DNA of 64,000 nucleotides from JBCBWG01 sp039039985 (GTDB lineage: Bacteria > Pseudomonadota > Alphaproteobacteria > Rhizobiales > Hyphomicrobiaceae), in contig JBCCOV010000001.1 of assembly GCA_039039985.1 (NCBI GenBank), forward strand, positions 1 to 64,000, in the 5' to 3' direction. The position numbers were made by a program, and so were the translations under genes. Positions 35,536-44,293 of this stretch are shown here, piece after piece. A model generated the notes under the pieces. It worked only from the letters and a program-made list of their open reading frames with translations, was not told where the DNA came from and ran no database searches. Each line of letters starts with the position of its first letter. Position 1 is the first letter of the stretch.

Positions 35536-36174
35536 ATGCTAGAGCTGCCGGAGCATCTGCGAACTGGGTACAAGCAGTTTCGCGACGGCCGCTACACCGA
35601 AATGGCTGACCGGTTTCGCAAACTCGGGACCGGCCAGTCGCCGAAAACGATGGTCATCGCGTGCGCAGATAGTCGCGTTGACCCGGCGACAATATTTTCG
35701 GCCGGCCCGGGTGAGCTGTTCGTTGTCAGGAATGTGGCGGCGCTCGTGCCGCCGTTCGATCACAGCGCTGGCTATCATGGCACCTCCGCCGCCATCGAGT
35801 TTGCCGTAACCGGTCTGAACGTCTCTGAAATCCTGGTGATGGGCCACGGCCAGTGTACGGGGATCGCCGCGGCGCTCGCCGCAGCTGAAGATCGCCCGGT
35901 CGGTCAGTTTATTGGGCCGTGGGTGGGACTACTGGACGGGATTCGTGACGAATTGCTTGAGCGTAGCGATATCTTGCAAAGCTCGCGCCGTCAGACGGCG
36001 TTGGAGCGCATGGCGATTCAACAGTCTCTCGACAACCTCATGACATTCCCATTTGTTGCAAGCGCTGTCGAAGAGGACCGTTTAAAGCTCTCCGGTGCAT
36101 GGTTTTCCATTGGCCAGGGCGAACTGTTCTGGCTCGATTGGGACACGGGCGTGTTTGAGCGTGTTGACGCATAG
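35536..36174 (+). CDS. Beta-class carbonic anhydrase
   Basis: 212 residues. The zinc ligands are C43, H104 and C107 (CADSRVDP and GHGQCTG), and the D45-R47 dyad that controls access to the zinc is present. That is the beta-carbonic anhydrase pattern for CO2/bicarbonate interconversion. The extended C-terminal sequence LVSAVEEDRL-like (ASAVEEDRLKLSGAWFSIG) is also typical. The ATG at 35536 is preferred because upstream in-frame residues belong to the nhaA region. Spacing to nhaA suggests co-transcription. Confidence 0.93.
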   Translation: MLELPEHLRTGYKQFRDGRYTEMADRFRKLGTGQSPKTMVIACADSRVDPATIFSAGPGELFVVRNVAALVPPFDHSAGYHGTSAAIEFAVTGLNVSEILVMGHGQCTGIAAALAAAEDRPVGQFIGPWVGLLDGIRDELLERSDILQSSRRQTALERMAIQQSLDNLMTFPFVASAVEEDRLKLSGAWFSIGQGELFWLDWDTGVFERVDA

Positions 36175-36213
36175 TCTCGGCAGCGACGGCTTGGCGCAAT
36201 CGGACACCCTACC

Positions 36214-36232
36214 TGCCGCCCAGAAGGCGGCA
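36214..36232 (+). terminator. Short hairpin after the carbonic anhydrase gene
   Basis: TGCCGCC (36214-36220) pairs with GGCGGCA (36226-36232) with a 5-nt loop, 40 nt after the stop. No U-run follows. It may end the nhaA-carbonic anhydrase transcript before the nuo promoter. Confidence 0.35.
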
Positions 36233-36274
36233 GCACGAATCCCGGTCGATCCGCTCCTGCGCCACTATGAGCCG

Positions 36275-36303
36275 TTGGGCAAAAGGTTCATGCCGCCTAT
36301 TAT
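36275..36303 (+). promoter_or_regulatory. Sigma-70-type promoter upstream of nuoA
   Basis: TTGGGC at 36275-36280 and TATTAT at 36298-36303 have 17-nt spacing. The predicted start near 36310 would give a leader of about 50 nt before the nuoA GTG. No other good match lies between the carbonic anhydrase and nuoA. Confidence 0.45.
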
Positions 36304-36362
36304 TGCGCGCGTGCAGACGGTACGGTAGGCCGTGAGGCACGTCGAACCGCAGGAGCACCCAA

Positions 36363-36728
36363 GTGGGACATCTGGCTGCTGAATATTTGCCAATCATCAT
36401 CTTTCTGGCCGTGAGTGCCGCCATTAGTGGTGCAATCATGATCGCGCCGTTCCTTGTGGCCGTACGCAATCCCGACCCGGAAAAAGTCTCGGCTTACGAA
36501 TGCGGCTTCAATGCATTCGACGACGCGCGCATGAAGTTCGATGTTCGCTTCTATCTGGTCGCGATTCTGTTCATTATCTTTGATCTTGAGATTGCGTTCC
36601 TGTTCCCGTGGGCTGTGGCGTTTGATCAGATCGGCTTGCTGGGCTTTTGGTCGATGATGGTGTTCCTGGGCGTGCTGACAATTGGCTTCATCTACGAATG
36701 GAAGAAAGGCGCCCTGGAATGGGATTGA
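36363..36728 (+). CDS. nuoA: NADH-quinone oxidoreductase subunit A
   Basis: Membrane subunit of complex I (NADH:ubiquinone oxidoreductase); 121 residues with three transmembrane segments at about 8-28, 60-80 and 90-108. The conserved ECGFNAFDDARMKFDVRFYL loop (YECGF) is the family signature and contacts the quinone channel. The start is a GTG after AGGAG. Its TGA overlaps the nuoB start, so the two are translationally coupled. Confidence 0.96.
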   Translation: MGHLAAEYLPIIIFLAVSAAISGAIMIAPFLVAVRNPDPEKVSAYECGFNAFDDARMKFDVRFYLVAILFIIFDLEIAFLFPWAVAFDQIGLLGFWSMMVFLGVLTIGFIYEWKKGALEWD

Positions 36729-37303
36729 TCGTTCCGCCTCAAGTGGCCTTTGACAGGCCAGGCGAAGGGGCCGGCGGCGCTAGGACAAGCCCGATGCCGA
36801 CCGATGCGCACGCCCGCTACTTCAGTGAGATCAACAATGAGCTTGCCGACAAAGGCTTTCTGGTCACGACAACGGATGATCTGATCAATTGGGCCCGGAC
36901 CGGCTCTTTGATGTGGATGACGTTCGGCCTGGCGTGTTGTGCTGTCGAGATGATGCAGGCGTCGATGCCACGTTATGATCTGGAGCGTTTCGGCTTCGCG
37001 CCTCGAGCGTCACCGCGTCAATCTGACGTTATGATCGTCGCCGGCACTCTGACCAACAAGATGGCACCGGCTTTGCGCAAGGTTTACGACCAGATGCCGG
37101 AGCCGCGGTATGTGATCTCGATGGGCTCGTGCGCCAACGGCGGTGGCTATTATCACTACTCGTATGCCGTTGTGCGCGGATGTGATCGCATTGTGCCGGT
37201 TGATGTCTACGTGCCCGGCTGCCCGCCAACTGCGGAAGCACTGGTCTACGGCGTGCTTCTACTCCAGCGCAAGATCCGTCGCACGGGCACAATCGCACGC
37301 TGA
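36719..37303 (+). CDS. nuoB: NADH-quinone oxidoreductase subunit B
   Basis: Peripheral-arm subunit carrying iron-sulfur cluster N2, the last electron carrier before quinone. The four ligands are C73 and C74 (GLACCAVE), C138 (SMGSCANGGG) and C168 (VPGCPPT). Length is 194 residues from MGLIVPPQ, an ATG that overlaps the nuoA stop by 10 nt. The open frame further upstream is inside nuoA. Confidence 0.96.
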   Translation: MGLIVPPQVAFDRPGEGAGGARTSPMPTDAHARYFSEINNELADKGFLVTTTDDLINWARTGSLMWMTFGLACCAVEMMQASMPRYDLERFGFAPRASPRQSDVMIVAGTLTNKMAPALRKVYDQMPEPRYVISMGSCANGGGYYHYSYAVVRGCDRIVPVDVYVPGCPPTAEALVYGVLLLQRKIRRTGTIAR

Positions 37304-37326
37304 GCTGCCAAGAAAGGACGAGAACT

Positions 37327-37971
37327 ATGGCGCGTAATGGCAGCAATCAGTTCGACATCGCGCAAGACGAGCTGCGCAGTCATCTCGATTTCAAGCTAGC
37401 CGACAGCTTGATCGCCAGCACAATCGCGCATGACGAACTCACGCTCACAATTCGGCGTGAGAGGATCGTCAATGTCATGAAAACGCTGCGCGATGACCGC
37501 CGCTCGCGTTTCGATGTTTTGATCGACATTTGCGGTGTTGATTGGCCGGGGCGCGCCGAACGGTTCGACGTCGTCTATCACCTGCTGTCGCTCGAGGGAA
37601 ACCAGCGGATTCGCGTGAAGTTGACGACGGATGAGACGACGCCGGTGCCAAGCCTTGTTGACGTGTTTCCGGCGGCGAACTGGTACGAACGAGAAGCCTA
37701 TGACATGTACGGCATTCTGTTCTCAGGCCACCCGGATTTGCGTCGTTTGCTGACCGATTATGGTTTTTCCGGCTATCCGCTTCGCAAGGATTTCCCGCTG
37801 ACCGGCCACGTCGAGGTGCGCTATGACGACGCCCAGAAAAAGGTGGTCTACGAGCCGGTGAAGTTGGTCCAGGAGTTCCGCAACTTCGACTTTCAGAGCC
37901 CCTGGGAAGGGACGGACTACGTCCTTCCTGGGGATGAAAAGGCATCAAGTGAGCCGCCGAAGGCAAACTGA
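37327..37971 (+). CDS. nuoC: NADH-quinone oxidoreductase subunit C
   Basis: Peripheral-arm 30-kDa subunit, 214 residues, with no cofactor. The signatures are DICGVDWPGRAERFDVVYHLLS (read in parts) and ANWYEREAYDMYGILFSGHPDLRRLL (read in parts), both diagnostic. AAAGGACG precedes the ATG. nuoC and nuoD are separate here, as in mitochondria-like alphaproteobacterial operons, not fused as in E. coli. A GFA-family gene is inserted before nuoD. Confidence 0.96.
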   Translation: MARNGSNQFDIAQDELRSHLDFKLADSLIASTIAHDELTLTIRRERIVNVMKTLRDDRRSRFDVLIDICGVDWPGRAERFDVVYHLLSLEGNQRIRVKLTTDETTPVPSLVDVFPAANWYEREAYDMYGILFSGHPDLRRLLTDYGFSGYPLRKDFPLTGHVEVRYDDAQKKVVYEPVKLVQEFRNFDFQSPWEGTDYVLPGDEKASSEPPKAN

Positions 37972-38030
37972 CGTGTTCTGTTCTCCGACTGCGATTGCGG
38001 CACGCGATCTATACGGAAGGATGCATTGCG

Positions 38031-38471
38031 GTGCCTCAAGCTGAACAACCGACGAAGCGCATGAGCGGCAGCTGTGTTTGCGGTGCCGTGACGCTGAAGT
38101 TCGCCGCGCGGAACAGCGAGGTGGGCGCCTGCCACTGCGGCATGTGTCGCAAATGGTCGGGCGGCATCTTTCTTGCCGTCGACGGTGTGGAGGACCTCGA
38201 GATCACTGGTGGCGACGCTGTCGGCACATATAGATCCTCGGATTGGGCCGAACGCGGATTTTGCAAGATTTGCGGCACGTCTCTTTTTTGGAGACTGCAC
38301 AACGGCGATCATCCGGTCGTCTCGGCTCAGTGCGTTGACGACTTTGAAGATCCCAAGCTTGTGAGCCAGATCTTTATCGACGAGAAGCCGGACTACTACA
38401 GCTTCGCAGAACAGACGCGGACCATGACGGGCGCCGAGGTCTTCGCGATGTTTGCACCAAAGGCAGAATGA
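38031..38471 (+). CDS. GFA family zinc protein (Mss4-like fold) inserted between nuoC and nuoD
   Basis: 146 residues. Cysteines in the GFA pattern are C15/C17 (SCVCG), C34/C36/C39 (CHCGMC) and C78/C81 (CKICG), enough for two zinc sites. Family members are named after glutathione-dependent formaldehyde-activating enzyme, whose role as an enzyme is disputed. The start is a GTG with GGAAGG about 10 nt upstream; an in-frame ATG occurs at 38061. Its stop overlaps the nuoD ATG (ATGA), so it sits inside the nuo transcript and its translation leads into nuoD. Confidence 0.85.
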   Translation: MPQAEQPTKRMSGSCVCGAVTLKFAARNSEVGACHCGMCRKWSGGIFLAVDGVEDLEITGGDAVGTYRSSDWAERGFCKICGTSLFWRLHNGDHPVVSAQCVDDFEDPKLVSQIFIDEKPDYYSFAEQTRTMTGAEVFAMFAPKAE

Positions 38472-39664
38472 CCATGGCCGAAACCGACATCCGCCAGTTC
38501 AACATCAACTTTGGTCCGCAGCACCCCGCGGCGCACGGCGTATTACGTCTTGTTCTGGAGCTGGATGGTGAGGTGGTTGAGCGGGTGGACCCGCACATTG
38601 GCCTCTTGCACCGCGGCACGGAAAAGCTGATCGAGCACAAGTCCTACTTGCAGGCGATCGGCTATTTCGATCGCCTGGACTACGTCGCGCCCATGAATCA
38701 GGAGCATGCATTCTGCATGGCGGCTGAGAAGCTGCTCGATCTTGAGATTCCCTATCGGGCGCAGGTCATCCGCGTGCTGTATTCGGAAATCGGTCGCCTT
38801 CTTTCGCATCTGCTGAATGTTACGACTCAGGCGTTGGACGTCGGGGCCCTGACGCCGCCGCTCTGGGGCTTCGAGGAACGCGAAAAGCTGATGACGTTCT
38901 ACGAGCGGGCATCGGGATCACGCATGCACGCGAAGTACTTCCGCATCGGCGGCGTGCACCAGGATCTGCCCGACGATCTCGTTGAGGATATCGCGGCGTT
39001 CTGCGAGACCCACCCAAAGGTGATCGACGACATCGAGAGCTTGTTGACAGAGAACCGGATCTTCAAGCAACGCAACGTCGATATTGGCGTGGTCTCCTTG
39101 GAGGACTGCTTCCGCTGGGGCTTTTCCGGCGTCATGGTTCGCGGCTCCGGCGCGGCCTGGGATCTGCGGCGCGCGCAGCCCTACGAGTGCTATAGCGACC
39201 TGGAGTTTGAGATACCGATCGGCCGCAACGGCGACTGCTTCGATCGCTACCTCATTCGCATGCTCGAAATGCGTGAGAGCGTGAAGATCATGAAGCAGTG
39301 CTGTGAAAGGTTGCTGTCTCCACACGGGCGTGGGGCGTATGTGACCGACGACAAGAAAGTCGTTCCGCCGACGCGCGGCGAGATGAAGCGCTCCATGGAA
39401 GCGTTGATCCATCATTTCAAACTCTACACCGAGGGGGTTCATGTTCCCGAGGGTGAGGTCTATACCGCTGTTGAGGCGCCGAAAGGCGAGTTCGGCGTTT
39501 ACCTCGTGTCCGACGGTTCGAACCGGCCTTACCGCTGCAAAATCCGGGCGCCCGGGTTTCCCCATCTCCAGGCGATGGATTTCATGAACCGCGGCCATAT
39601 GCTGGCGGACGTGAGCGCTATCCTCGGGTCGCTGGACATCGTGTTCGGCGAAATCGACCGCTAG
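38468..39664 (+). CDS. nuoD: NADH-quinone oxidoreductase subunit D
   Basis: 49-kDa peripheral-arm subunit forming the quinone-binding pocket with NuoB; 398 residues. NFGPQHPAAHGVLR at the N-terminus carries the quinone-pocket histidine, and GLLHRGTEKL, RLDYV, GVHQDLP and DVSAILGSLDIVFGEIDR (in parts) are family motifs. The first ATG overlaps the GFA stop; a second ATG two codons later is equally placed. It ends the first nuo block; two unrelated genes then precede nuoE. Confidence 0.96.
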   Translation: MTMAETDIRQFNINFGPQHPAAHGVLRLVLELDGEVVERVDPHIGLLHRGTEKLIEHKSYLQAIGYFDRLDYVAPMNQEHAFCMAAEKLLDLEIPYRAQVIRVLYSEIGRLLSHLLNVTTQALDVGALTPPLWGFEEREKLMTFYERASGSRMHAKYFRIGGVHQDLPDDLVEDIAAFCETHPKVIDDIESLLTENRIFKQRNVDIGVVSLEDCFRWGFSGVMVRGSGAAWDLRRAQPYECYSDLEFEIPIGRNGDCFDRYLIRMLEMRESVKIMKQCCERLLSPHGRGAYVTDDKKVVPPTRGEMKRSMEALIHHFKLYTEGVHVPEGEVYTAVEAPKGEFGVYLVSDGSNRPYRCKIRAPGFPHLQAMDFMNRGHMLADVSAILGSLDIVFGEIDR

Positions 39665-39705
39665 TAGATAGGCGGTTGAGACGCCGAAGCCGGACTGCGT
39701 GGCCG

Positions 39706-40158
39706 CTATCCAACCGGAAGGACGTCTACAAAGTGATCGGCCAGACGATCATTCGGCATCTGGGTCAGATCTTTCGGCAATTCCGCGTGGACGACCGCCT
39801 TTAAGGCCGGCGACAACGCGGCCCTTAGATCGCCCAGGGTTGCCGGCGCAGCCGCGATGACCAATCGGTCGAAGGCGTCCGCTGCCCTCTGCTCGTCGAG
39901 GAAGGTTGCCAGTGTGCGCGCGAAGTCGAATTTCGCGGTCCGGTGCGGATCGCTCTTCGGCTCCATCGCATGGCGGCCGGCGCCAACAGAGTCAAATGTT
40001 CGGCCGGGTTTATCCGCATGAATGTCGCGATCCGGCAGATTCGGGCCCCGGAAATCAAGGGTTTCGATCGCGCGAATGCCGCCGCCAGACCTGTCGTGCA
40101 GGAGAACGCGTGCGCGCGCACCATCGGCAATCACAATCCATGTTCGGATGGGTTTCAT
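39706..40158 (-). CDS. Host attachment protein family (PF10116-type)
   Basis: 150 residues starting MKPIRTWIVIADGARARVLL. The WIVIADGARAR start, the EPKSDPHRTAKFDFAR segment and the C-terminal ELPKDLTQMPNDRLADHF match the 'protein required for attachment to host cells' family, first described from Agrobacterium attachment mutants. The sequence resembles an eRF1/release-factor-like fold but its molecular role is unclear. It is on the opposite strand inside the nuo locus, convergent with nuoD. The frame is open to 40344. Confidence 0.85.
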   Translation of the reverse strand: MKPIRTWIVIADGARARVLLHDRSGGGIRAIETLDFRGPNLPDRDIHADKPGRTFDSVGAGRHAMEPKSDPHRTAKFDFARTLATFLDEQRAADAFDRLVIAAAPATLGDLRAALSPALKAVVHAELPKDLTQMPNDRLADHFVDVLPVG

Positions 40159-40387
40159 GCTTTGACGTCCTCCGTCGGCCAATCCTGGCGCTGGTATGGG
40201 ACCAAGATCGGCTGCGCGCGCGGGCGAGGCATTGATCCGTGTCATGCGCGCCGACAGATTCGGTCGGGCCAGCAAATGGGGGCAGCTGGCGGCAATGACC
40301 GGTAACAACCGCAGCGCTCGCCAAATTCTCAGACGTCGTAGCACTTAGCCGTTGGCACAGAGAAGCAATCGAAGGACTGTGCCCCTC

Positions 40388-41779
40388 ATGACGTTTGTCG
40401 AAAGCATGCGCCGAGCGCTGAATTCCCCGTCGTTCAAGTTCATCATTGTCGTGATCTTGACGCTCGCGCTCACGATCCCACTCTTGTTCGTCTACGGATT
40501 GCTGTACGAGCGCGAGTCGTACTCCAACGCGGCAAAGCGGGAGATCGGCGAGATGTGGGGTGGCCCCCAAACCATCGCCGGACCTTTCTTGGTCGTCCCG
40601 ACAGAACAGCGTGTCGAACTCACGACAACCGGAAGCAGCGCCGCCGGAGCCGCACAGCCCGTATCGGTGAGAACCGAGATCCGGCGAAAATTCGCTGTGT
40701 TTCTGCCTGAAACCTTGACGATTGCGCCAGACATGCAGTCCGAAGTGCGCCGCCGGGGCATTTTTGAAGTGCCGGTCTATCGGGCAAAGATCAGGATCTC
40801 GGGCTCATTCGTAGCACCCGAACAGCGCCGTATCGCCCAGGCAGCCGATCGCATTCTCTGGTCGGAAGCCGTCCTGGTCAGCCTTATCAGCGATGTCCGC
40901 GGCATCAAGTCGACGGCTGAGATCAAGATCGGAGAGGGGCCCGCTCGAAAGTTCCGCGCTGGCGTCGGTTTGGCTGGTCTGAACACGCGCGGTATTCACG
41001 TCCCGATTCCGGAAGCCGATGCGACCGGTGGATTTACGTTTGCCTATGACCTCGAACTCAACGGGTCGACGGCGTTTAATGTCACACCGGCGGGTGGCGA
41101 CACGATCGTGAACATGACGTCCGATTGGCCGCACCCAAGTTTTGCAGGCTCATTCCTTCCAGAGAGCCGGTCCATTTCGGATGCTGGCTTCGAGGCGCGC
41201 TGGGCCATACCGCGGTTGGCACGTGGCCAGGGACAAGTCAGGCACGTTCAGCAGCTGAGGCCTCTCGCAACCGAAATGCAGTTCGGCGTGCAGTTCTTCC
41301 AGCCGGTGCGGTTCTACAGCCTCGCGCAGCGTGCACTGAAGTACGCACTCGGGTTCATTGCCATAGCGTTCTTCGCTGTGTTCATTATGGAGATTCAGTC
41401 GCGGACCCGAGTGCATTGGATCCAGTACATCTTCACCGGGCTGGCTCTCGTGATCTTCTACGTGCTTCTTATTGGCACATCTGAGCATATTGGATTTGAT
41501 CGCGGTTATCTTAGCGCCTCTGTTGCGACCAGCGTCTTGATTGGCATCTATTTCGGTTCGGTGATCCGCAGTGTCGGGCGTGGCCTGGCGATGTTTACCG
41601 TCCTGGCACTGATATATGGCCTGCTCTACCTTCTATTGCGGCTGGAGGACTATGCGCTCCTCGTCGGCTCGATCGCGGCCTTTGTCTTGATCGCAACCGT
41701 CATGTTTGCAACCCGCAACGTCGACTGGTCGACAGGCGCGGCCCCGACGCTTGGTGGCTCCAAGCCATCAAACGCCTGA
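40388..41779 (+). CDS. CreD-like inner membrane protein
   Basis: 463 residues. An N-terminal transmembrane helix (about 16-38) precedes LLYERESYSNAAKREIGEMWGGPQTIAGPFLVVP (in parts), the CreD signature. A large periplasmic domain up to about 320 follows, and then several transmembrane helices. CreD in E. coli and Stenotrophomonas is linked to the CreBC response to envelope stress. No creBC genes are adjacent. The ATG at 40388 begins MTFVESMRR. The gene lies between nuoD and nuoE on the nuo strand and ends in its own terminator. Confidence 0.87.
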   Translation: MTFVESMRRALNSPSFKFIIVVILTLALTIPLLFVYGLLYERESYSNAAKREIGEMWGGPQTIAGPFLVVPTEQRVELTTTGSSAAGAAQPVSVRTEIRRKFAVFLPETLTIAPDMQSEVRRRGIFEVPVYRAKIRISGSFVAPEQRRIAQAADRILWSEAVLVSLISDVRGIKSTAEIKIGEGPARKFRAGVGLAGLNTRGIHVPIPEADATGGFTFAYDLELNGSTAFNVTPAGGDTIVNMTSDWPHPSFAGSFLPESRSISDAGFEARWAIPRLARGQGQVRHVQQLRPLATEMQFGVQFFQPVRFYSLAQRALKYALGFIAIAFFAVFIMEIQSRTRVHWIQYIFTGLALVIFYVLLIGTSEHIGFDRGYLSASVATSVLIGIYFGSVIRSVGRGLAMFTVLALIYGLLYLLLRLEDYALLVGSIAAFVLIATVMFATRNVDWSTGAAPTLGGSKPSNA

Positions 41780-41797
41780 TCCATCTGATCCATGGTG

Positions 41798-41820
41798 AGG
41801 CCGCGCGGCACGCGCGGCCT
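41798..41820 (+). terminator. Strong hairpin after the CreD-like gene
   Basis: AGGCCGCGCG (41798-41807) pairs perfectly with CGCGCGGCCT (41811-41820) with a 3-nt loop, 19 nt after the stop, followed by TAACCCC. The stem is very strong but the U-run is poor. It suggests that the CreD transcript stops before the next gene. Confidence 0.5.
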
Positions 41821-41975
41821 TAACCCCATCGTCGCGTAATCATAGATCGTATCGGCTGAACTGCGCAAAACATTGACGAGCGGCACTTTTTCCGACATCC
41901 GTGAAGAGCGGGACGCCGCGGCTTGGAGCATGTCCGTCACCGGCGGAAATGATCTAGACGTAAGGAGTGTCAGCC

Positions 41976-42446
41976 ATGATTGCGGGATATATTGATTGGA
42001 TGTTTGGACTAGCTGCACTGGCCTGTGGGTTTGGCCTGTCATTGGCCACGTATCGGATTTTTGCGGTCCAGAACGACTGGCCGATGGGTGACCTCCATAT
42101 GACCCGACCACTCATTCCAATTTTGATTGGTGTGTTTTCCCTGGTGATCGGGTTTCTGTTCGCTGCGGACAGGGGCCCCGAAGGCGGCGGCTGGTGGATT
42201 ATCGGAACAGGTGTTCTGTTTGCATTCTTCTGGACCGGGTTTATGCGCGTCGCGTCACAGATGTCTCTGTTCCTTGCGCCGCTTGCGACCGGTCTGCTGC
42301 TGTTTGGCTGGATTGGAACGCGCCCTCTGAGCGATGTCGTATACATTCCCGGTTATTCCGAAACGGCTGCTGAGAACGCCCGCATTGTTCGTCCGCTCAG
42401 CCCCAGGGATGAGCTGCGGCGCGATGACGACGGCCGCGCACGTTAG
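41976..42446 (+). CDS. Hypothetical membrane protein between CreD-like and nuoE
   Basis: 156 residues with four hydrophobic segments at about 3-24, 47-65, 74-93 and 98-118, and a polar Arg/Asp-rich C-terminal tail ending DELRRDDDGRAR. TAAGGAGTG precedes the ATG (MIAGYIDWMF). No known family is recognised. It lies 155 nt before nuoE on the same strand, so it may be expressed together with the second nuo block. Confidence 0.7.
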   Translation: MIAGYIDWMFGLAALACGFGLSLATYRIFAVQNDWPMGDLHMTRPLIPILIGVFSLVIGFLFAADRGPEGGGWWIIGTGVLFAFFWTGFMRVASQMSLFLAPLATGLLLFGWIGTRPLSDVVYIPGYSETAAENARIVRPLSPRDELRRDDDGRAR

Positions 42447-42600
42447 CGCGGGCATATCCTTGCCTGCAACGAAAGGTCATCCACCGATAGCTTGCCAGCG
42501 TGTGTTCCCCGCCTTAGGCAAGGACACGTAATTGGGACCTTGGCGGCAGGTGTGGATCCGTCCGCGCCGATGTCCGCGGTAGACTGAAAGGCAGACGCAC

Positions 42601-43206
42601 ATGGCCGTACGCCGTTTGCATTCCGAGCAACCGGACAGTTTCGCCTTTGACGAAAGCAATCTCGCGTGGGCCCGCGAAACGATTGCGAAGTATCCGGACG
42701 GCAAGCAGGCCTCCGCGATCATTCCGTTGCTGTGGCGCGCGCAGGAACAGCACGACAACTGGTTGCCGGAGCCGGCCATTCGCTATGTCTGCGAGATGCT
42801 GGATATGCCCTACATTCGCGGCTACGAAGTTGCGACGTTCTACACCATGTTCCAACTCGCACCGGTCGGAAAACTGGCTCACGTACAGGTTTGCGGGACG
42901 ACACCCTGCATGTTGCGGGGTTCAGAAGATATCAGAGCTGTTTGCCAGCGTCGTATTCACGCCCAGCCCCATCACGTGTCAGCCGACGGCAATTTCTCCT
43001 GGGAGGAGGTCGAGTGCCTCGGCAGCTGCGCCAATGCGCCGATGGTTCAGGTTTGGAAGGACACCTACGAAGACCTCACGCCGGAGCTGTTCGAAAGGGT
43101 TCTGGACGGCTTCACGAATGGCAGTCCGGCAAAGCCTGGGTCGCAGATCGGTCGACAGGCAAGTTGTCCCGAAGGCGGACCGACGACGCTGAAGGAACTC
43201 GCGTAG
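42601..43206 (+). CDS. nuoE: NADH-quinone oxidoreductase subunit E
   Basis: 24-kDa subunit of the NADH dehydrogenase module, carrying the [2Fe-2S] cluster N1a. The ligands are C98, C103 (CGTTPC), C139 and C143 (CLGSC), all present. Length is 201 residues, with the low-complexity C-terminal extension typical of alphaproteobacterial NuoE. GAAAGGC lies before the ATG. Four unrelated genes then intervene before nuoF. Confidence 0.96.
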   Translation: MAVRRLHSEQPDSFAFDESNLAWARETIAKYPDGKQASAIIPLLWRAQEQHDNWLPEPAIRYVCEMLDMPYIRGYEVATFYTMFQLAPVGKLAHVQVCGTTPCMLRGSEDIRAVCQRRIHAQPHHVSADGNFSWEEVECLGSCANAPMVQVWKDTYEDLTPELFERVLDGFTNGSPAKPGSQIGRQASCPEGGPTTLKELA

Positions 43207-43281
43207 ACAGCAATCCAGTCGGAGTCCGACTGAAGCTGGGCGGGGACCTGTCACGCAATACTTTGCGTCCGACGTGCGGCG

Positions 43282-44172
43282 TTACAGATGCGTTCTCAAG
43301 AACGCGCTGAACAACCGTACCTTCGCAGGCACATACGCGCGGCTTGGGTAAACAATCCAGGCTGCTGTATCGAACGTCGTGGCGGTCACGTCGCAGGTCG
43401 GAAACACGTCAATGAGGCGGCCAGATTCGAGATCGTTCTCTATGAGCCAATCTGCCAGAAGGGCTGGACCGAGGCTGGCGCAAGCCGCATCTCGCAGCCC
43501 GATGGCGTTCGACATGCGGATCTGCCCGGCAACGGCAACCTCCGTCAGTGTCCCGGCGCGATCGCGGAACACCCATCGGGATTGAAACGCCGGCAACGTA
43601 AAGAGCAGGCATGAGTGCTGCTGCAAATCCTCCGGCTGCGTCAGTGGGGCGGCCGCGTCGAGGTATTCGGGACTGGCGCAGACGCGATATCGGGTCGGCC
43701 TCAGTTTCGCACAAATGAGATCTCCGCTGATCACCGGTGCCAGGCGAACCGCTATGTCTATGCGATCTTGCACGAGATCGAGATTGGCATCGCTCATGAT
43801 CAAGTCGAACTCAAGCTTTGGGAACGCCGCTCGGAACTGCCCGAGCAGCGGAACGATCAGGGTTTGTCCGAACGCCACCGACGTGGTGACCCGCAATGTC
43901 CCCGTCGGTGTTGCCGCCAGACGGATTGCGTCGTCGTGCGCCCGCGTCAACTCATCCACCAACGGTGCAACGCGCTGCAGATAGATTTCTCCAGCCTCAG
44001 TAAGGGATAGCCGTCGTGTCGTACGTTGAAACACGCGGAGCCCAAGTTCGCGCTCGACTTGCGCGACCACCCGGGAGACGGAGGATGGATCCATATCGCG
44101 CGCGCGCGCAGCTGCGGCAAAGCTGCCAAGCTGCGCAACATCAACCAGAAGCCTGAGATCATCAATATCCAT
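43282..44172 (-). CDS. LysR family transcriptional regulator
   Basis: 296 residues. The N-terminal winged helix MDIDDLRLLVDVAQLGSFAAAARARDMDPSSVSRVVAQ (in parts) is typical of LysR proteins, and the substrate-binding domain contains LRVTTSVAFGQTLIVPLL and DLVQDRIDIAVRLAPV. It belongs to the large group that usually controls the divergent gene; the SDR gene at 44294 starts 120 nt away in the opposite direction and is the probable target. The effector is unknown. Confidence 0.92.
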   Translation of the reverse strand: MDIDDLRLLVDVAQLGSFAAAARARDMDPSSVSRVVAQVERELGLRVFQRTTRRLSLTEAGEIYLQRVAPLVDELTRAHDDAIRLAATPTGTLRVTTSVAFGQTLIVPLLGQFRAAFPKLEFDLIMSDANLDLVQDRIDIAVRLAPVISGDLICAKLRPTRYRVCASPEYLDAAAPLTQPEDLQQHSCLLFTLPAFQSRWVFRDRAGTLTEVAVAGQIRMSNAIGLRDAACASLGPALLADWLIENDLESGRLIDVFPTCDVTATTFDTAAWIVYPSRAYVPAKVRLFSAFLRTHL

Positions 44173-44293
44173 TCATTCCGATTTAGCACGAGTGAGGTGA
44201 TGTGCCGGATATTTTTCGCGAGAAAATCATGAATAGATTGCGTATCGGGCGGGGCATGAGGCCGTCAGGTCAAGCACACGGAGGGCAGGGCGC

